DNA from: CAWCGU01 sp963795195 | Lineage (GTDB): Bacteria > Actinomycetota > Thermoleophilia > Solirubrobacterales > 70-9 | Direction of reading: 5' to 3' | NCBI GenBank assembly: GCA_963795195.1 | Contig: CAWCGU010000006.1 | Span: 2,046,001 to 2,110,000, forward strand | Length of the DNA stretch: 64,000 nt | Shown: positions 25,574 to 35,061 of the stretch, in pieces | How the letters are laid out: each line of letters begins with the position of its first letter | How positions within the stretch are numbered: position 1 is the first letter of the stretch | Position numbers and translations under genes: made by a program | Notes under the pieces: model-generated | What the model saw: only the letters and a program-made list of their open reading frames with translations | Database searches by the model: none | What the model was told of the DNA's origin: nothing

Positions 25574-27067
25574 CTACGCAACGACGCGAATGGTTCGCAA
25601 GGTCCGGTCTACAGCCCCGCGAACGAGGTCGCCGTGGGCGAGCGCCTCTCGGATGTAGTCGAGCGTCTCCGACGTCAGCAGTTCCCCTGGCAGCACGTTC
25701 GGGATTCCGGGCGGATAGGCGGCCAGCGACTCCGCTGCGATGCGGCCCTCGGCCTCGTCGAACGGGACGGCCTCGTGGTCCGCGACGAAGGCGTCGCGTG
25801 GCGCCATCTCCAGCGGCCCCCAGAGCGGCGGCGGCGCGAACTGAGTGCCCTGGCCGTCCGGGGAGGCACCGACCGCGTCGACCGCGTGACGCAACGCCGT
25901 GAGCAGGCGCTCCGAGCTGCGCTCGGCGTCCTCGGCCATTCCGAAGCAGGCAACCACCACGTTCTCCGAAGCCAGCTCGACGTTGAGGTCGTCCAGCTCT
26001 CGCATCAGTTCAGAGATGCGATGCCCGGTGGCGCCGGTTCCGCGCACATCGATGGCGAGGCGAAGCGGGTCCCAGTCGAGCACGCTCTCGCGTCCGGCCA
26101 GCCGCTCGTCGAGTACATCGAGGCCGGGGATCCTGCGCACCCGCTCGCGAACGTCCTCGAGGTCGTCGACGATTCGGCCGAGCAGCTCGGCACCGCGTGT
26201 CGCGGCCAGGCGGCGGGCGCCGTCGAGGGAGCCGCCGAGCAGCGAACTCGGGCTGGTCGATTCGGTCAGCGTGACCGCGCGGTCGACCAGGTTCTCGTCG
26301 AGTACGTCGCCGGCGCCGAGATGGAGGATCGCCGACTGGGTGAAGCTGCCGACGATCTTGTGGGTCGATGAGACGACCGCATCGGCGCCTCGATCCAGCG
26401 CGCTCGGCGGCAGCTTGTCACTGAAGTGCAGGTGTGCGCCCCAGGCCTCGTCGACGATCAGCGGCACGCCGCGACCGTGGGCGACCTCGGCCAGTGCGGC
26501 GACGTCGGCGACGGCGCCGAAGTAGGTCGGCGAGAGAACGAAGGCGGCGACGGGATCCCCGGCCCGCTCGATCGCCTCCGCGAGCGTCTCGGGCGTCAGG
26601 CAGTGGGCTAGACCGAGCTCTGGGTCGAGTTCAGGCGCTGCGAAGGTCGGTTCGAGGCCCGCGATGATCAGGCCGTCGATCGCGCTCGAGTGAACGTTGC
26701 GCTGCATCACCACCTTGCGTCCCGACTGGCGCACCGCCATGCAGAGAGTCAGGTTGCCCTGCGAGGCACCGTTGAGCAGAAACCAGCTGCGCCGAGCCCC
26801 CCAAGCGTCGGCTGCAAGCGCCTGGGCCTGCTGGAACGGCGTCGGCTCCTCGCCGACATCGATTCCGTGGATCAGCGCCGGGATGTCGTGGTCGAAGGCG
26901 GCGAGCCCGAAGGCGTCGACGAGAGCCGGGTCGGCGGCCGGCCCGCCCTTGTGACCAGGGATGTGGAAGCGACCGGGGTTGCGAGCGGCGTAGGCGACGA
27001 GCGCCTCCAGGTACGGAGCTCTGTTCTGGTCAAGTTCACCGCTCACAACCGCGAAGCTAGCAAGCAT
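25574..27067 (-). CDS. Orn/Lys/Arg decarboxylase family protein (PLP, fold type I)
   Basis: About 497 residues. Possible starts are ATG 27067 or GTG 27046 (just before SGELDQNRAPYLEAL); neither has a good ribosome site. Landmarks: 'GRFHIPGHKGGPAADP', 'LLNGASQGNLTLCMAVR', 'VDEAWGAHLHF' and the PLP lysine in 'SSTHKIVGSFTQSA', then a small C-terminal domain ending 'GIPNVLPGELLTSETLDYI'. The family decarboxylates lysine, arginine or ornithine to polyamines and consumes protons. About 60 bp upstream of the flavodoxin-permease-UspA-enolase run, it suggests polyamine synthesis or amino-acid-dependent acid resistance. Confidence 0.88.
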   Translation of the reverse strand: MLASFAVVSGELDQNRAPYLEALVAYAARNPGRFHIPGHKGGPAADPALVDAFGLAAFDHDIPALIHGIDVGEEPTPFQQAQALAADAWGARRSWFLLNGASQGNLTLCMAVRQSGRKVVMQRNVHSSAIDGLIIAGLEPTFAAPELDPELGLAHCLTPETLAEAIERAGDPVAAFVLSPTYFGAVADVAALAEVAHGRGVPLIVDEAWGAHLHFSDKLPPSALDRGADAVVSSTHKIVGSFTQSAILHLGAGDVLDENLVDRAVTLTESTSPSSLLGGSLDGARRLAATRGAELLGRIVDDLEDVRERVRRIPGLDVLDERLAGRESVLDWDPLRLAIDVRGTGATGHRISELMRELDDLNVELASENVVVACFGMAEDAERSSERLLTALRHAVDAVGASPDGQGTQFAPPPLWGPLEMAPRDAFVADHEAVPFDEAEGRIAAESLAAYPPGIPNVLPGELLTSETLDYIREALAHGDLVRGAVDRTLRTIRVVA

Positions 27068-27133
27068 CGGCCTGCGGCCCGAGAGCGCGGGACTGTGCCT
27101 CCGAGGAGGTGCACGATCCTGCACGTTCGATCT

Positions 27134-28202
27134 CTAGCCGGCTGTGGCGACTGCGCGCCGCAGGCGCGCTCCATTGCCGACGGCCGACCTGTCGGCCACG
27201 GCCAGCCAGGCAACCCTTCCCGACCGGATTCCAACGAGGATCATCGCGCCCGGCCTTCTCCGTGTTTCGAACACACGGGTGCGCCCGACTCGGAACGGGC
27301 GCCTGAGCCCAAGCTTGCGCTGTGCACGTTTGGCGGCGGTTCCGACGCCGATTCCGTCCAACGTCTGTCCCGGCACGGTCGTCCGAATCAAGACCGCCGC
27401 TCCGGGCTCCCCGCGGAAGACAACCTGCAGGTACTCGCCGCCGGTCACGCACCACGTGTCCGCCCTCCTCTTCGATGCCTGGGGCTCACCGAGCGTCGCG
27501 CGCACCGCGTCCCTGCCCGCCCCGAGCTTGACGGCTCCGATCCGCCGTGCGCCGATCCCCCCGCCGGGCTCGATGCAGTCGTTGATCTTCGTTTCGTTCT
27601 TGAAGATTTGAGCGCGTTCCTCGGGCGTGTCCACCATCGCCTGGCAGCCGAGCCCAGGTTCGTACGGCTGCTGCACCTGGACGCCGCCTCCGCCCGCCTC
27701 GTCGAAGTAGGGCTTGTACTGATCCGGCACATAGGGGGCGGCGCTCAGCGGCACGCCGCCGAGGCGAAAATCGCGCACGCTGACTCCGCCGAGCCCGCGG
27801 GCCTTGTCGAACCAGTAGCGGCCCTTCCAGTGCCAGAGCTCGGGGTCGGCGCCCTGGCTGGATCGAACCGGTCCATTCGTCCTGCTGGTAGTAGAAGCAC
27901 TTCGGTCCCGCCGCCGCGAGGCGCGCCGGCTCCTGAACGGCGAAGTCGACGATCCCGAACCCGCTCAGGTTCTGGCTCGTCTTGTCGAACCTGACACAGA
28001 AGGGGTCTGCATCGGGGTGGGGGAAATCGGTGCCCGTGCCAACGTCCTGCAGTTCGCAGATGAAGGGATTCGAGCCGTCGTAGGACGCGAACGGCTGGGG
28101 GGTCATCTGCGCCGAGGCGCCCGCGGGGCAGAGTGCAGCGAAAGTCGCCCCGACGACCAGCGCGCCTCTTGCCAACGGCTGTCTCATGAGCGTGGCGGCC
28201 AT
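27134..28202 (-). CDS. Secreted protein of unknown function (frameshifted)
   Basis: A signal peptide follows a likely start at 28202 or 28187 (LARGALVVGATFAALCPAGA). The mature protein reads 'FASYDGSNPFICELQDVGTG', 'VDFAVQEPARLAAAGPKCFY', then at about 27862 the frame shifts (one extra base) and continues 'LWHWKGRYWFDKARGLGG', 'YVPDQYKPYFDEAGGGGVQV' and a C-terminal domain with 'GRDAVRATLGEP' and 'GEYLQVVFRGEPGAAVLIRT'. Joined, it gives about 355 residues with several Cys. I recognise no domain. The coherent reading through both halves argues that this is one gene. Confidence 0.65.
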
Positions 28203-28318
28203 CAGACTGCGGATCACGGTAGCGATTCGGTGCTCGCAACGACCCACCTCATTAACCCGCCGGCGGGACCGCCGTCGCTTGCCTCCTCGGCGGCGGATTG
28301 CTAGCGTCGCTTCGGGCG

Positions 28319-29017
28319 ATGGCAGGACTAGGACCAAGCGGGACCGGCGGAGATTCAGCAGACCGCGCGCTCTCGAGACGTGAGTTGATGCGCCAGGGGG
28401 GAAGCCTCTGGCTCGGCGCCGCCGTGCTCGCAGCCGTCCCCGTGGCCGCTCGGATGAGCTTTCCCGAACCGGCGGTGGCGCAGAGCGCGAACCTGATCGA
28501 CGGCACCCTGCAGGCCTTCTTCGACACGATCATCCCTGGCAGGCCCGTGCCGGAGCTGCTCACCGAACTCGGCAATCCCATCCACCCCCAGGCGATCGCC
28601 GGAGTGGATCGCGAGCACGGCGCCGTCTTCACTGACTCCCTGCGCCTGGCCCGTGATCCGAAGCTTGGCTTCAGCGTGCTCGAGATGCCGTTTCTGGCCA
28701 CGCTCGAGGCCTTTTCTGTGTCGCAGGGAGGACAGTTTCTGGACCTGGACTACGACGGGCGCGAGGCGGCATGCATCGCCGGCCTCGCCTTTACGAACCC
28801 ACTGCGCGTCCTCTGGGAGGCTGCCGCGGCGATCTCTTTCACGGCCTTCTGCGCGGCCGGCAACATCCGCAACGCCGTCGGACGCCCGGGGACGCCGCGC
28901 AGCTCGGCCGGTTATCAGGTCATGGGCCACCCGGGCATCGCGCCGCACGGCTACGAGGACTTCTCCTACAACCGCGTTCTCAACCGGGGTCGCACCCTCA
29001 AGGGGTACCTCGACTGA
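28319..29017 (+). CDS. Tat-exported partner of a GMC oxidoreductase (gluconate 2-dehydrogenase subunit 3-like)
   Basis: 232 residues from ATG 28319. A twin-arginine-type signal (LSRRELMRQGGSLWLGAAVL) is followed by an alpha-helical domain with 'LQAFFDTIIPGRPVPE', typical of the subunit-3/DUF1932-like helpers that precede GMC dehydrogenases. C-terminus: 'MGHPGIAPHGYEDFSYNRV'. The stop overlaps the next start (TGATG at 29015-29019), so the two are coupled. The helper may carry the oxidoreductase across the membrane by hitch-hiking; that is family knowledge, not shown here. Confidence 0.72.
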   Translation: MAGLGPSGTGGDSADRALSRRELMRQGGSLWLGAAVLAAVPVAARMSFPEPAVAQSANLIDGTLQAFFDTIIPGRPVPELLTELGNPIHPQAIAGVDREHGAVFTDSLRLARDPKLGFSVLEMPFLATLEAFSVSQGGQFLDLDYDGREAACIAGLAFTNPLRVLWEAAAAISFTAFCAAGNIRNAVGRPGTPRSSAGYQVMGHPGIAPHGYEDFSYNRVLNRGRTLKGYLD

Positions 29018-30682
29018 TGGCCGAACGCGTGGACGTCTGCATCGTCGGTTCCGGCTTCGGCGGCTCGATCGCCGCCTGGCGGTTGGCTGAGCTCTACAAA
29101 GCAGCGGGCCAGAAGCCGAGCATCGTCGTACTCGAACGCGGGAAGCGCATGGGGCATCACGACTTCCGCCAGTCGATGGACGCCGAGCACCTCTCCGACG
29201 TCTACAGCCTGATCCAGGGGCAGGGCGCTCAGATCGTGGTCGGCAACCTCGTCGGCGGCGGCTCCAACCTCTACCTGGCCGCATCGCTGCGATCTCCGAG
29301 CGAGACATTCGAGCGCACCGACCGCCACCCGTCCGACGGTCCGCGCAGGCGGCTCTGGCCGGCGGAGCTGAGCCGAGCGTCGCTCGATCGCTATTACTCG
29401 CGCGTCGAGGCCGCGCTGCGTGTCCGCCAGCCGTCCTGGAACGAGGTTTCGAAGTCCGGCGGCGTCTGGGCGGCGATGCTGAAGGAGTCGGGATACACCT
29501 GCGACCGCGTTCCGGTGGCGATCGACTTCGACCGCTGCGTCGACGCAAAGTGGTGTTACACCGGCTGCGTCTTCGGCGCCAAGAACTCGGTGATCACCAA
29601 CTACCTCGCCTCGGCGGAGAGGGCCGGGAGTCGAGGTGCGCCCGCTCGTCGAGGCCGAGAGCGTCGCGGTCTCGAACTCACGGCCCTACCGCTGGCGGCT
29701 GCTCGGCCACAAGGTCAACCCGGACACGAAGGGCTCGGCCGGGCCGGTGGAGATCGAGTGCAAGGTGCTGATCATCGCGGCCGGGGCGATGGGCAGCGCT
29801 CCGATCCTGATGCGCTCGCGAACGCTCGGGGGCCTCTACTCGGCGTCACCCCACCTCGGCCGCCATCTCGGCGTCAACGGTGACCACGTGGCGGCGATCG
29901 AGATGAACGAGAAGGCGGTACGCCGGGTGCTCGACCTACCCGGCTATCACGACTTCCATAAGGGAAAGCCGATCACGACGATGACCTACGACTTCTGGGT
30001 GGGCAAGCGCGGCAACGAGCACGACGGCGCGCGTTTCAACCTGCAGGAGATCCTGCTGTCGCAGCTGACCAACTTCCTCTACGACGATGGCCGTGGAGGC
30101 GGTGAGCCCTCCTGGTGGGGCCGCGAGAAGAAGAAGGCGATCTCCGCCTGGAACCGGCGGATCGAGATCCTCGCCATGGTCGAGGACACCCACGACGGCG
30201 AGTTCCTGCCGGTCCCGTCGCCGACCGGCAACAACCATGTTCAGCCCAACGGGGGGCCGATCGGGATCGGGTTGTTCAACTACATCTTCTCCGAGCAGTC
30301 GGCGCGGATCCGCGAGCAGGCCGACACGGCGATCCGCCAGATCGCCGAGCGGCGCGGCCTCGGCAGGTTCATGAAGCTGACCGAGACCCAGGGCTCCTAC
30401 GCCTCACATCCGCTCGGCGGCTGCCGCATGGGCGATTCGGTTGCCGACGGCGTCACTGACGACGGCTGCGAGGTCTTCGGCAACGAGGGGCTCTTCTGCA
30501 TGGACTCTTCGGCGATTCCGTCGAGCCTCGGAGTCAACCCTTCGCTGACCATCTCCGCGGTTTGCGAGCGTGCCGCGGCTCGGCTCGTGCGCCGTGCCCC
30601 TGATTTCGGGCTGCCGGCGCCGCCGGCCGGGTTCAAGCACAAGGTGCCGCGGGAAATCGTCGGACCAAGAATTCATCCCTAG
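29017..30682 (+). CDS. GMC-family FAD oxidoreductase (frameshifted)
   Basis: Starts MAERVDVCIVGSGFGGSIAA (FAD-binding GxGxxG) and carries 'VVGNLVGGGSNLYLAASLR'. Near 29630 a GGG run appears to have one base too many: the first frame leaves the family after 'SVITNYLASAERAG' and the next resumes with 'VRPLVEAESVAV', 'LIIAAGAMGSAPILMRSRTL'. The C-terminal signature is intact: 'YASHPLGGCRMGDSVADG' with the catalytic His and 'LGVNPSLTISAVCERAA' with the partner Asn. Joined length is about 554. Cholesterol-oxidase/alcohol-dehydrogenase-like; substrate unknown. Operon with the Tat partner. Confidence 0.85.
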
Positions 30683-30767
30683 TAGCCGCCCCTCCTGTTA
30701 GCCTTCGCTCGTCGCCGATGGACGACGACGACCCTCGAAGTAGCCCGGCCCGCCGGGGCGCCCCGCG

Positions 30768-32060
30768 ATGACAGCCGTTGCGCTGGTCGCGCTGCTGCTG
30801 TTGATCGCGATCAACGGCCTCTTTGTCGCTGCTGAATTTGCGCTCGTTCGGGCTCGGCGCGGGCGGCTCGAAGGGCTGCACAAGGATGGTGCCCGCGGAG
30901 CGGATCGCGTGCTCCACCAGCTCGATCACATCGACGAGTACCTGTCCGCCTGCCAGGTCGGGATCACGATGGCCTCGATCGGCATCGGCTTCCTCGGCGA
31001 GCCGGCGCTCGCCGTTCTGCTCGAGCCTCTCTTTGGAGAGGTGTTCTCACACGGGCTTTCCGTGGCGATCGCCTTCGCGCTCGCCTTCACGATCGCGACG
31101 GCGCTGCATATCAGCGTCGGCGAGCAGGTGCCCAAGATCCTCGCCATCTCGCGTGCGGAGCCGACCGCACGCGTGCTGGCGCCGCTGGTCGGCGCCTTCC
31201 GCGTCCTCACCCTGCCGTTCGTCACCGTCCTGACCGCGGCATCGAATGCGATCCTGCGGCTGTTCGGCGTCAACCCCAGCGACATCGCCGAGCAGCACAC
31301 CTCGGACGACCTCAAGGCGATCATCGCCCAGTCCCAGGTCGGCGGTTCGCTCGATCCCGGTGAGGCGACGATGCTGACCGGCGTCTTCCACTTCCACGAG
31401 CAGCAGGCGCGCGAGGTGATGACACCTGTCCCGGCGGTGGTCACGGTGGACGCGGACGAGGACGTCCACACTGCGCTGCGCCGCTGCATCTCCTCCGGCC
31501 ACACGCGATTGCTGGTGATCGAGGACGACAACCCCGACCGAGTTCGCGGCGTCGTTCACAACAACAGCCTCGCGCGTCTGTACATGGACGTCGGACCCGA
31601 GGCTTCGATCGACCCAGCAATTCGCGAGGCGCCCGTCTTCCCCGAGACGAAGCCGCTCGATGACCTGCTGGCCGAGTTGCAGCGCCAGCGCAGTTCGATC
31701 GGGATCGTCGCCGACGAGTACGGGCGCACGGTCGGGATCGTGACCGTCGAGGACGTACTCGAAGAGGTCGTCGGCGAGATCGAGGACGAGACCGATCCGC
31801 GGGCCGACGAGATACGCCGGCTCACGGACGGGGCCTGGTACGTGCGCGGCCACGTTTCGCTGGGCGACCTCGAGGATGCCGGCATCAAGCTGCCGGTTGA
31901 CACCGACGCGTTCAACTCGGTCGGCGGCTACGTCTTCTCAGAGCTCGGCCGCCTGCCGAAGCGGGGCGACACGGTCAACGCCGACGGCTATCGGATCAGG
32001 GTCGAGTCGGTGCGGGAGAACCGGATCATCGCCGTACGGATAAGCCCCCCGAACAAGTAG
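30768..32060 (+). CDS. CNNM/DUF21-CBS-CorC_HlyC membrane protein (Mg/Co efflux-like)
   Basis: 430 residues. DUF21/CNNM membrane domain at ~1-190 (LLLIAINGLFVAAEFALVRA, 'ACQVGITMASIGIGFLGEPA', 'ALHISVGEQVPKILAI'), a CBS pair at ~205-335 (QQAREVMTPVPAVVTVDADE, 'GIVADEYGRTVGIVTVEDVL') and a CorC/HlyC C-terminal domain ('ADEIRRLTDGAWYVRGHVSL', 'GGYVFSELGRLPKRGD'). Family members export Mg2+ or related cations under nucleotide control, despite the old 'hemolysin' label. No clear ribosome site at the chosen ATG. Confidence 0.92.
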   Translation: MTAVALVALLLLIAINGLFVAAEFALVRARRGRLEGLHKDGARGADRVLHQLDHIDEYLSACQVGITMASIGIGFLGEPALAVLLEPLFGEVFSHGLSVAIAFALAFTIATALHISVGEQVPKILAISRAEPTARVLAPLVGAFRVLTLPFVTVLTAASNAILRLFGVNPSDIAEQHTSDDLKAIIAQSQVGGSLDPGEATMLTGVFHFHEQQAREVMTPVPAVVTVDADEDVHTALRRCISSGHTRLLVIEDDNPDRVRGVVHNNSLARLYMDVGPEASIDPAIREAPVFPETKPLDDLLAELQRQRSSIGIVADEYGRTVGIVTVEDVLEEVVGEIEDETDPRADEIRRLTDGAWYVRGHVSLGDLEDAGIKLPVDTDAFNSVGGYVFSELGRLPKRGDTVNADGYRIRVESVRENRIIAVRISPPNK

Positions 32061-32199
32061 ACGCAGGCCCCGCCTCCCCGCCCGGGCTAGATCAGCCCCG
32101 CGGCACGGAGATCTGGTGATCTTGCTCCCGCTCGCGGGGCGGCTTGGTCCGTCCGGGGCCGAGACTAGCTTCCAGCGAACTCAATCGGAGGGAAGCGCA

Positions 32200-32491
32200 G
32201 TGTGGGTTGTTCGGCTCACCGATAAGCAGCTTGAGATACTGAAGGCGCTGCTGCGCTCCGAGGAGCACCCAGGTCCCGGCGCTGCAGCGTTCGCTCGAAG
32301 CGTTTGAACTGGCGCGCTGGGACGATCTGCCGGAGGCGGCACTGCCCTGGAGTGAGGTGGCCGCACACGCCCAGCGCCAGGGAGTCTCCGAGGCCGACGT
32401 GGTCTGGGATCTCTGTGGCCGCCACGAGGAGCCGGGCGCGGCGCCACGCAAGCGCAAGGGCAAGGCCGGCGCTCGCAAGACGGTCAGCTAG
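32200..32491 (+). CDS. Small hypothetical protein (frameshifted)
   Basis: The GTG at 32200 follows GGAGGGAAGCGCA. The first frame reads 'VWVVRLTDKQLEILKALLRS' and stops at 32307. One base fewer near 32260 joins it to 'QVPALQRSLEAFELARWDDL' and 'HAQRQGVSEADVVWDLC', ending in a basic tail (RKRKGKAGARKTVS). The joined product is about 96 residues, soluble and helical. No family recognised. The coding-like composition on both sides supports one gene. Confidence 0.5.
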
Positions 32492-32778
32492 GACTGCCGC
32501 TCGCACGGGTAGAAACCTAACCCTCGGCAGCGCGGAGGTTCACCCGCAGCGCCCGCCCCGGGAGCGCGATCATGCCACTTGCGTAAAGAGGGACTGCGCC
32601 GAGCGGGTATGTCCCTCCAGCCGTGGCTCCGCCGGACCACTGCACTCCCGGTGCTGGATCCCCCCTCCCAGCATCGAAGGCAGACGGTCAACAGGGTTGC
32701 GGACCACATTCGTCGCGAGCGGCGCTCGGCCGGTACGGAGGCCGGCCGGGCACCGCCGCGACTTTCCGGCGCCGACGC

Positions 32779-33444
32779 CTACCGATTGCCGTTGTACGGT
32801 GTCCGCAGCACTGGTGAGCGCAGGCTCTCCGCCGTCCTGATCGCCTCGGCTCTCGAGTGGACCTCGAGTTTGCGGAGGATGTGCTTGACGTGGCTGCGGA
32901 CGGTCTCGACCGACATCTCGAGCTCCTCGGCGATCTCCGCAGTCGAGCGGTCGGCGCAGAGTAGGTCCAGTACCTCCCACTCGCGGGCGGTCAGCTCGCT
33001 GCGCACGGGGCGGACGCCGTCTCCGGCGTCGGGGCCAAGGCGGAGCTGCTGGACGAGGCGTGTAGCGAGAGACCGCGGGATTGCGGCTTCGCCGAGGCTG
33101 ACGCGATCCAGTACCCGCGGCAACGCGGCGAGGTCGGTGCCCTTCGTCAGATAGCCCGTTGCCCCCGCTCGCAGTGCGAGCAGCGCCAGGTCCTCGTCTG
33201 TGGTCGCCGAGAAGACGATCACCTTCGCGTGCGGCATCGCCCGCAGGATTCGGCGCGTCGCGGCGATCCCGTCGAGCTCGGGCATGACAACGTCCATCAC
33301 GATCAGATCAGGGCGGCGGGTCGAGGCGAGGCTGATCGCGCTGATCCCGGAGGCCGCTTCAGCGCAGATCTCATATCTGGGGTGTCCGTCGAGCGTGCTC
33401 CTGATCGCCCGGCGGGCGAGCGCATCATCGTCAGCGATCAGCAC
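32779..33444 (-). CDS. NarL/FixJ-family response regulator
   Basis: 221 residues from GTG at 33444; no better in-frame start exists before a stop upstream. Receiver domain: acidic pair in 'LIADDDALA', phospho-acceptor D51 in 'LIVMDVVMPELDG' and lysine in 'ATGYLTKGTD'. C-terminal LuxR HTH: 'LTAREWEVLDLLCADRSTAE', 'ETVRSHVKHILRKLEVHSRA'. Divergent from a close paralogue at 33609, with which it shares the 'VMDVVMPELDGI' and 'SELTAREWEVLDLL'-type segments. Its kinase may be the one at 34306 or elsewhere. Confidence 0.93.
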   Translation of the reverse strand: MLIADDDALARRAIRSTLDGHPRYEICAEAASGISAISLASTRRPDLIVMDVVMPELDGIAATRRILRAMPHAKVIVFSATTDEDLALLALRAGATGYLTKGTDLAALPRVLDRVSLGEAAIPRSLATRLVQQLRLGPDAGDGVRPVRSELTAREWEVLDLLCADRSTAEIAEELEMSVETVRSHVKHILRKLEVHSRAEAIRTAESLRSPVLRTPYNGNR

Positions 33445-33608
33445 CCTCTGGGGCTGACGTGTCGGGGCGTTGCGATGCCTGGGGGGAACCCATTACGAGT
33501 GAACCATCGGCGAGCTTCGAGAATCTCTTGAACCGCCCGGTGGCTCGAGGCTAGGGGTAAGGGCTCAAGTTTTTTGGGGGGATGCCGATCCCTGGGAGGG
33601 TGAGAAAC

Positions 33609-34319
33609 ATGACCGTCAATGGATCAGATCAGAGGCGGCCGGCAAAGCGCCAGAACGGCGACGCACTGCGAGTGTTGCTCGCTGACGACGATCCGCTCGC
33701 CCGGCGCGTCGTCCGCGACACTCTCCAGGAGGCCGGCTTCACCGTCGTTGCCGACGCGGCCAACGGCCGTGAGGCCGTCGAGCTCGCGGTCCACTACCGG
33801 CCGGAACTCGTGCTGATGGACGTGGTGATGCCGGAACTCGACGGGATCTCCGCGGCCAAGCAGATTCGCGAACGTGCCCCCGAGGTCCAGATCGTGATGC
33901 TCTCGACCAGCGCCGACGACGATCTGGGCGTGCTCGGCATTCGCGCAGGTGCGTCCGGGTACGTCACAAAGGACGTGGACACAGAGCGCCTGCCCGAGAT
34001 GCTGCGCGGCGTCGCCAAGGGCCAGCCCGCCGTCACGCCCGCCGTCACAGCCCAGCTGATCATGGAAATCCGCCATGCTCCCGCCGCAGGTCGCGGGATG
34101 AGGCCGGTGCGAAGCGCCCTGACCGCCCGCGAGTGGGAGGTCCTCGACCTGCTCTCGTCGGGTCTCAGCACCGACGACGTTGCCGATGAGCTCGTGCTCT
34201 CCACCGAGACCGTTCGCAGCCACACCAAGAGCCTGTACCGCAAGCTCGGCGTGCACTCCCGGGGTGAGCTCGGCGAGGCCGTTCGCCGCCTACGCTCCTC
34301 CCCAAGTGCCGGCCGCTGA
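33609..34319 (+). CDS. NarL/FixJ-family response regulator
   Basis: 236 residues from ATG 33609, preceded by GGGAGGGTGAGAAAC. Receiver: 'VLLADDDPLARRVV', phospho-acceptor D71 (LVLMDVVMPELDG), K121 (SGYVTKD). LuxR HTH: 'LTAREWEVLDLLSSGLSTDD', 'ETVRSHTKSLYRKLGVHSRG'. The last 14 bases overlap the histidine-kinase start at 34306, so the pair is probably translationally coupled and cognate. Paralogous to the divergent regulator. Confidence 0.94.
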   Translation: MTVNGSDQRRPAKRQNGDALRVLLADDDPLARRVVRDTLQEAGFTVVADAANGREAVELAVHYRPELVLMDVVMPELDGISAAKQIRERAPEVQIVMLSTSADDDLGVLGIRAGASGYVTKDVDTERLPEMLRGVAKGQPAVTPAVTAQLIMEIRHAPAAGRGMRPVRSALTAREWEVLDLLSSGLSTDDVADELVLSTETVRSHTKSLYRKLGVHSRGELGEAVRRLRSSPSAGR

Positions 34320-35046
34320 ACAGGCGGGCACGCCCGGGCCGACGCCTTCGGAGCGCCGCGATCTGGTTGAGTTCGCCGCCGCGGCATCTCACGATCTGGG
34401 CGCTCCCCTGCGGTCGATCGCCGGCTACGCCGAGCTGCTCGAGGAGCGGCTGGCCGTCAGAGATCCCGAGGTCGATGCCGCGCTTGGCGCGATAGGCCGC
34501 GGGGTCGAGCGCCTGCAGGCGATGGTTGACGGCCTGCTCGCCTACGCTCGCAGCGCCGACGCGATCGAAGTCGTCGAGGTTGACTGTGCATCGGTCGTTA
34601 GTTCCACCCTCGAGGCGCTCGACCTCGAGCTCGACGAGGCCGGCGCCCAGGTCTCAGTCGGGGAGCTCCCAAATGTTCTCGCCAACCGCGGCCAGCTCAA
34701 CCAGGTCTTCCAGAACCTGATCGCCAACGCGGTCAAGTACCACGCCGCGCGCGCTCCGGTGATCGAGGTTGCAGCAGTTCGCGAGCCGGGCGTTTGGCAC
34801 TTCTCGGTGACCGACAACGGCGTCGGCATCTCGGGGCAGGACATGGTCCGGGTCTTCGATCTCTTCGGGCGGGCCCGGGCGACCCGCGAGCGTGCCGGTA
34901 GCGGCATCGGCCTGGCTGTAGCAAAGAGCATCGTCGAGGCGCACGGAGGCGGAATCTGGGTGGAGTCCGAACTCGGTGAGGGCTCGACCTTCCACTTCAC
35001 CCTGCCAGTCGAGCTGCGCCGCAGCGACGATCCGCAGCGGCTCTAG
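34306..35046 (+). CDS. Small soluble histidine kinase
   Basis: 246 residues from GTG 34306, inside the end of the response regulator; a start further upstream would overlap it by much more. HisKA: H29 in 'AAASHDLGAPLRSIAGYAEL'. HATPase: N box 'NQVFQNLIANAVKY', G1 'VTDNGVGISGQDM', F box 'VFDLFGRARAT', G2 'GSGIGLAVAKSIVEAHGG'. There is no sensor or membrane segment, so it must receive input from another protein or the cytoplasm. Coupled to the upstream regulator. Confidence 0.9.
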   Translation: MPAAEQAGTPGPTPSERRDLVEFAAAASHDLGAPLRSIAGYAELLEERLAVRDPEVDAALGAIGRGVERLQAMVDGLLAYARSADAIEVVEVDCASVVSSTLEALDLELDEAGAQVSVGELPNVLANRGQLNQVFQNLIANAVKYHAARAPVIEVAAVREPGVWHFSVTDNGVGISGQDMVRVFDLFGRARATRERAGSGIGLAVAKSIVEAHGGGIWVESELGEGSTFHFTLPVELRRSDDPQRL

Positions 35047-35061
35047 AACCTCCCCCAGACG

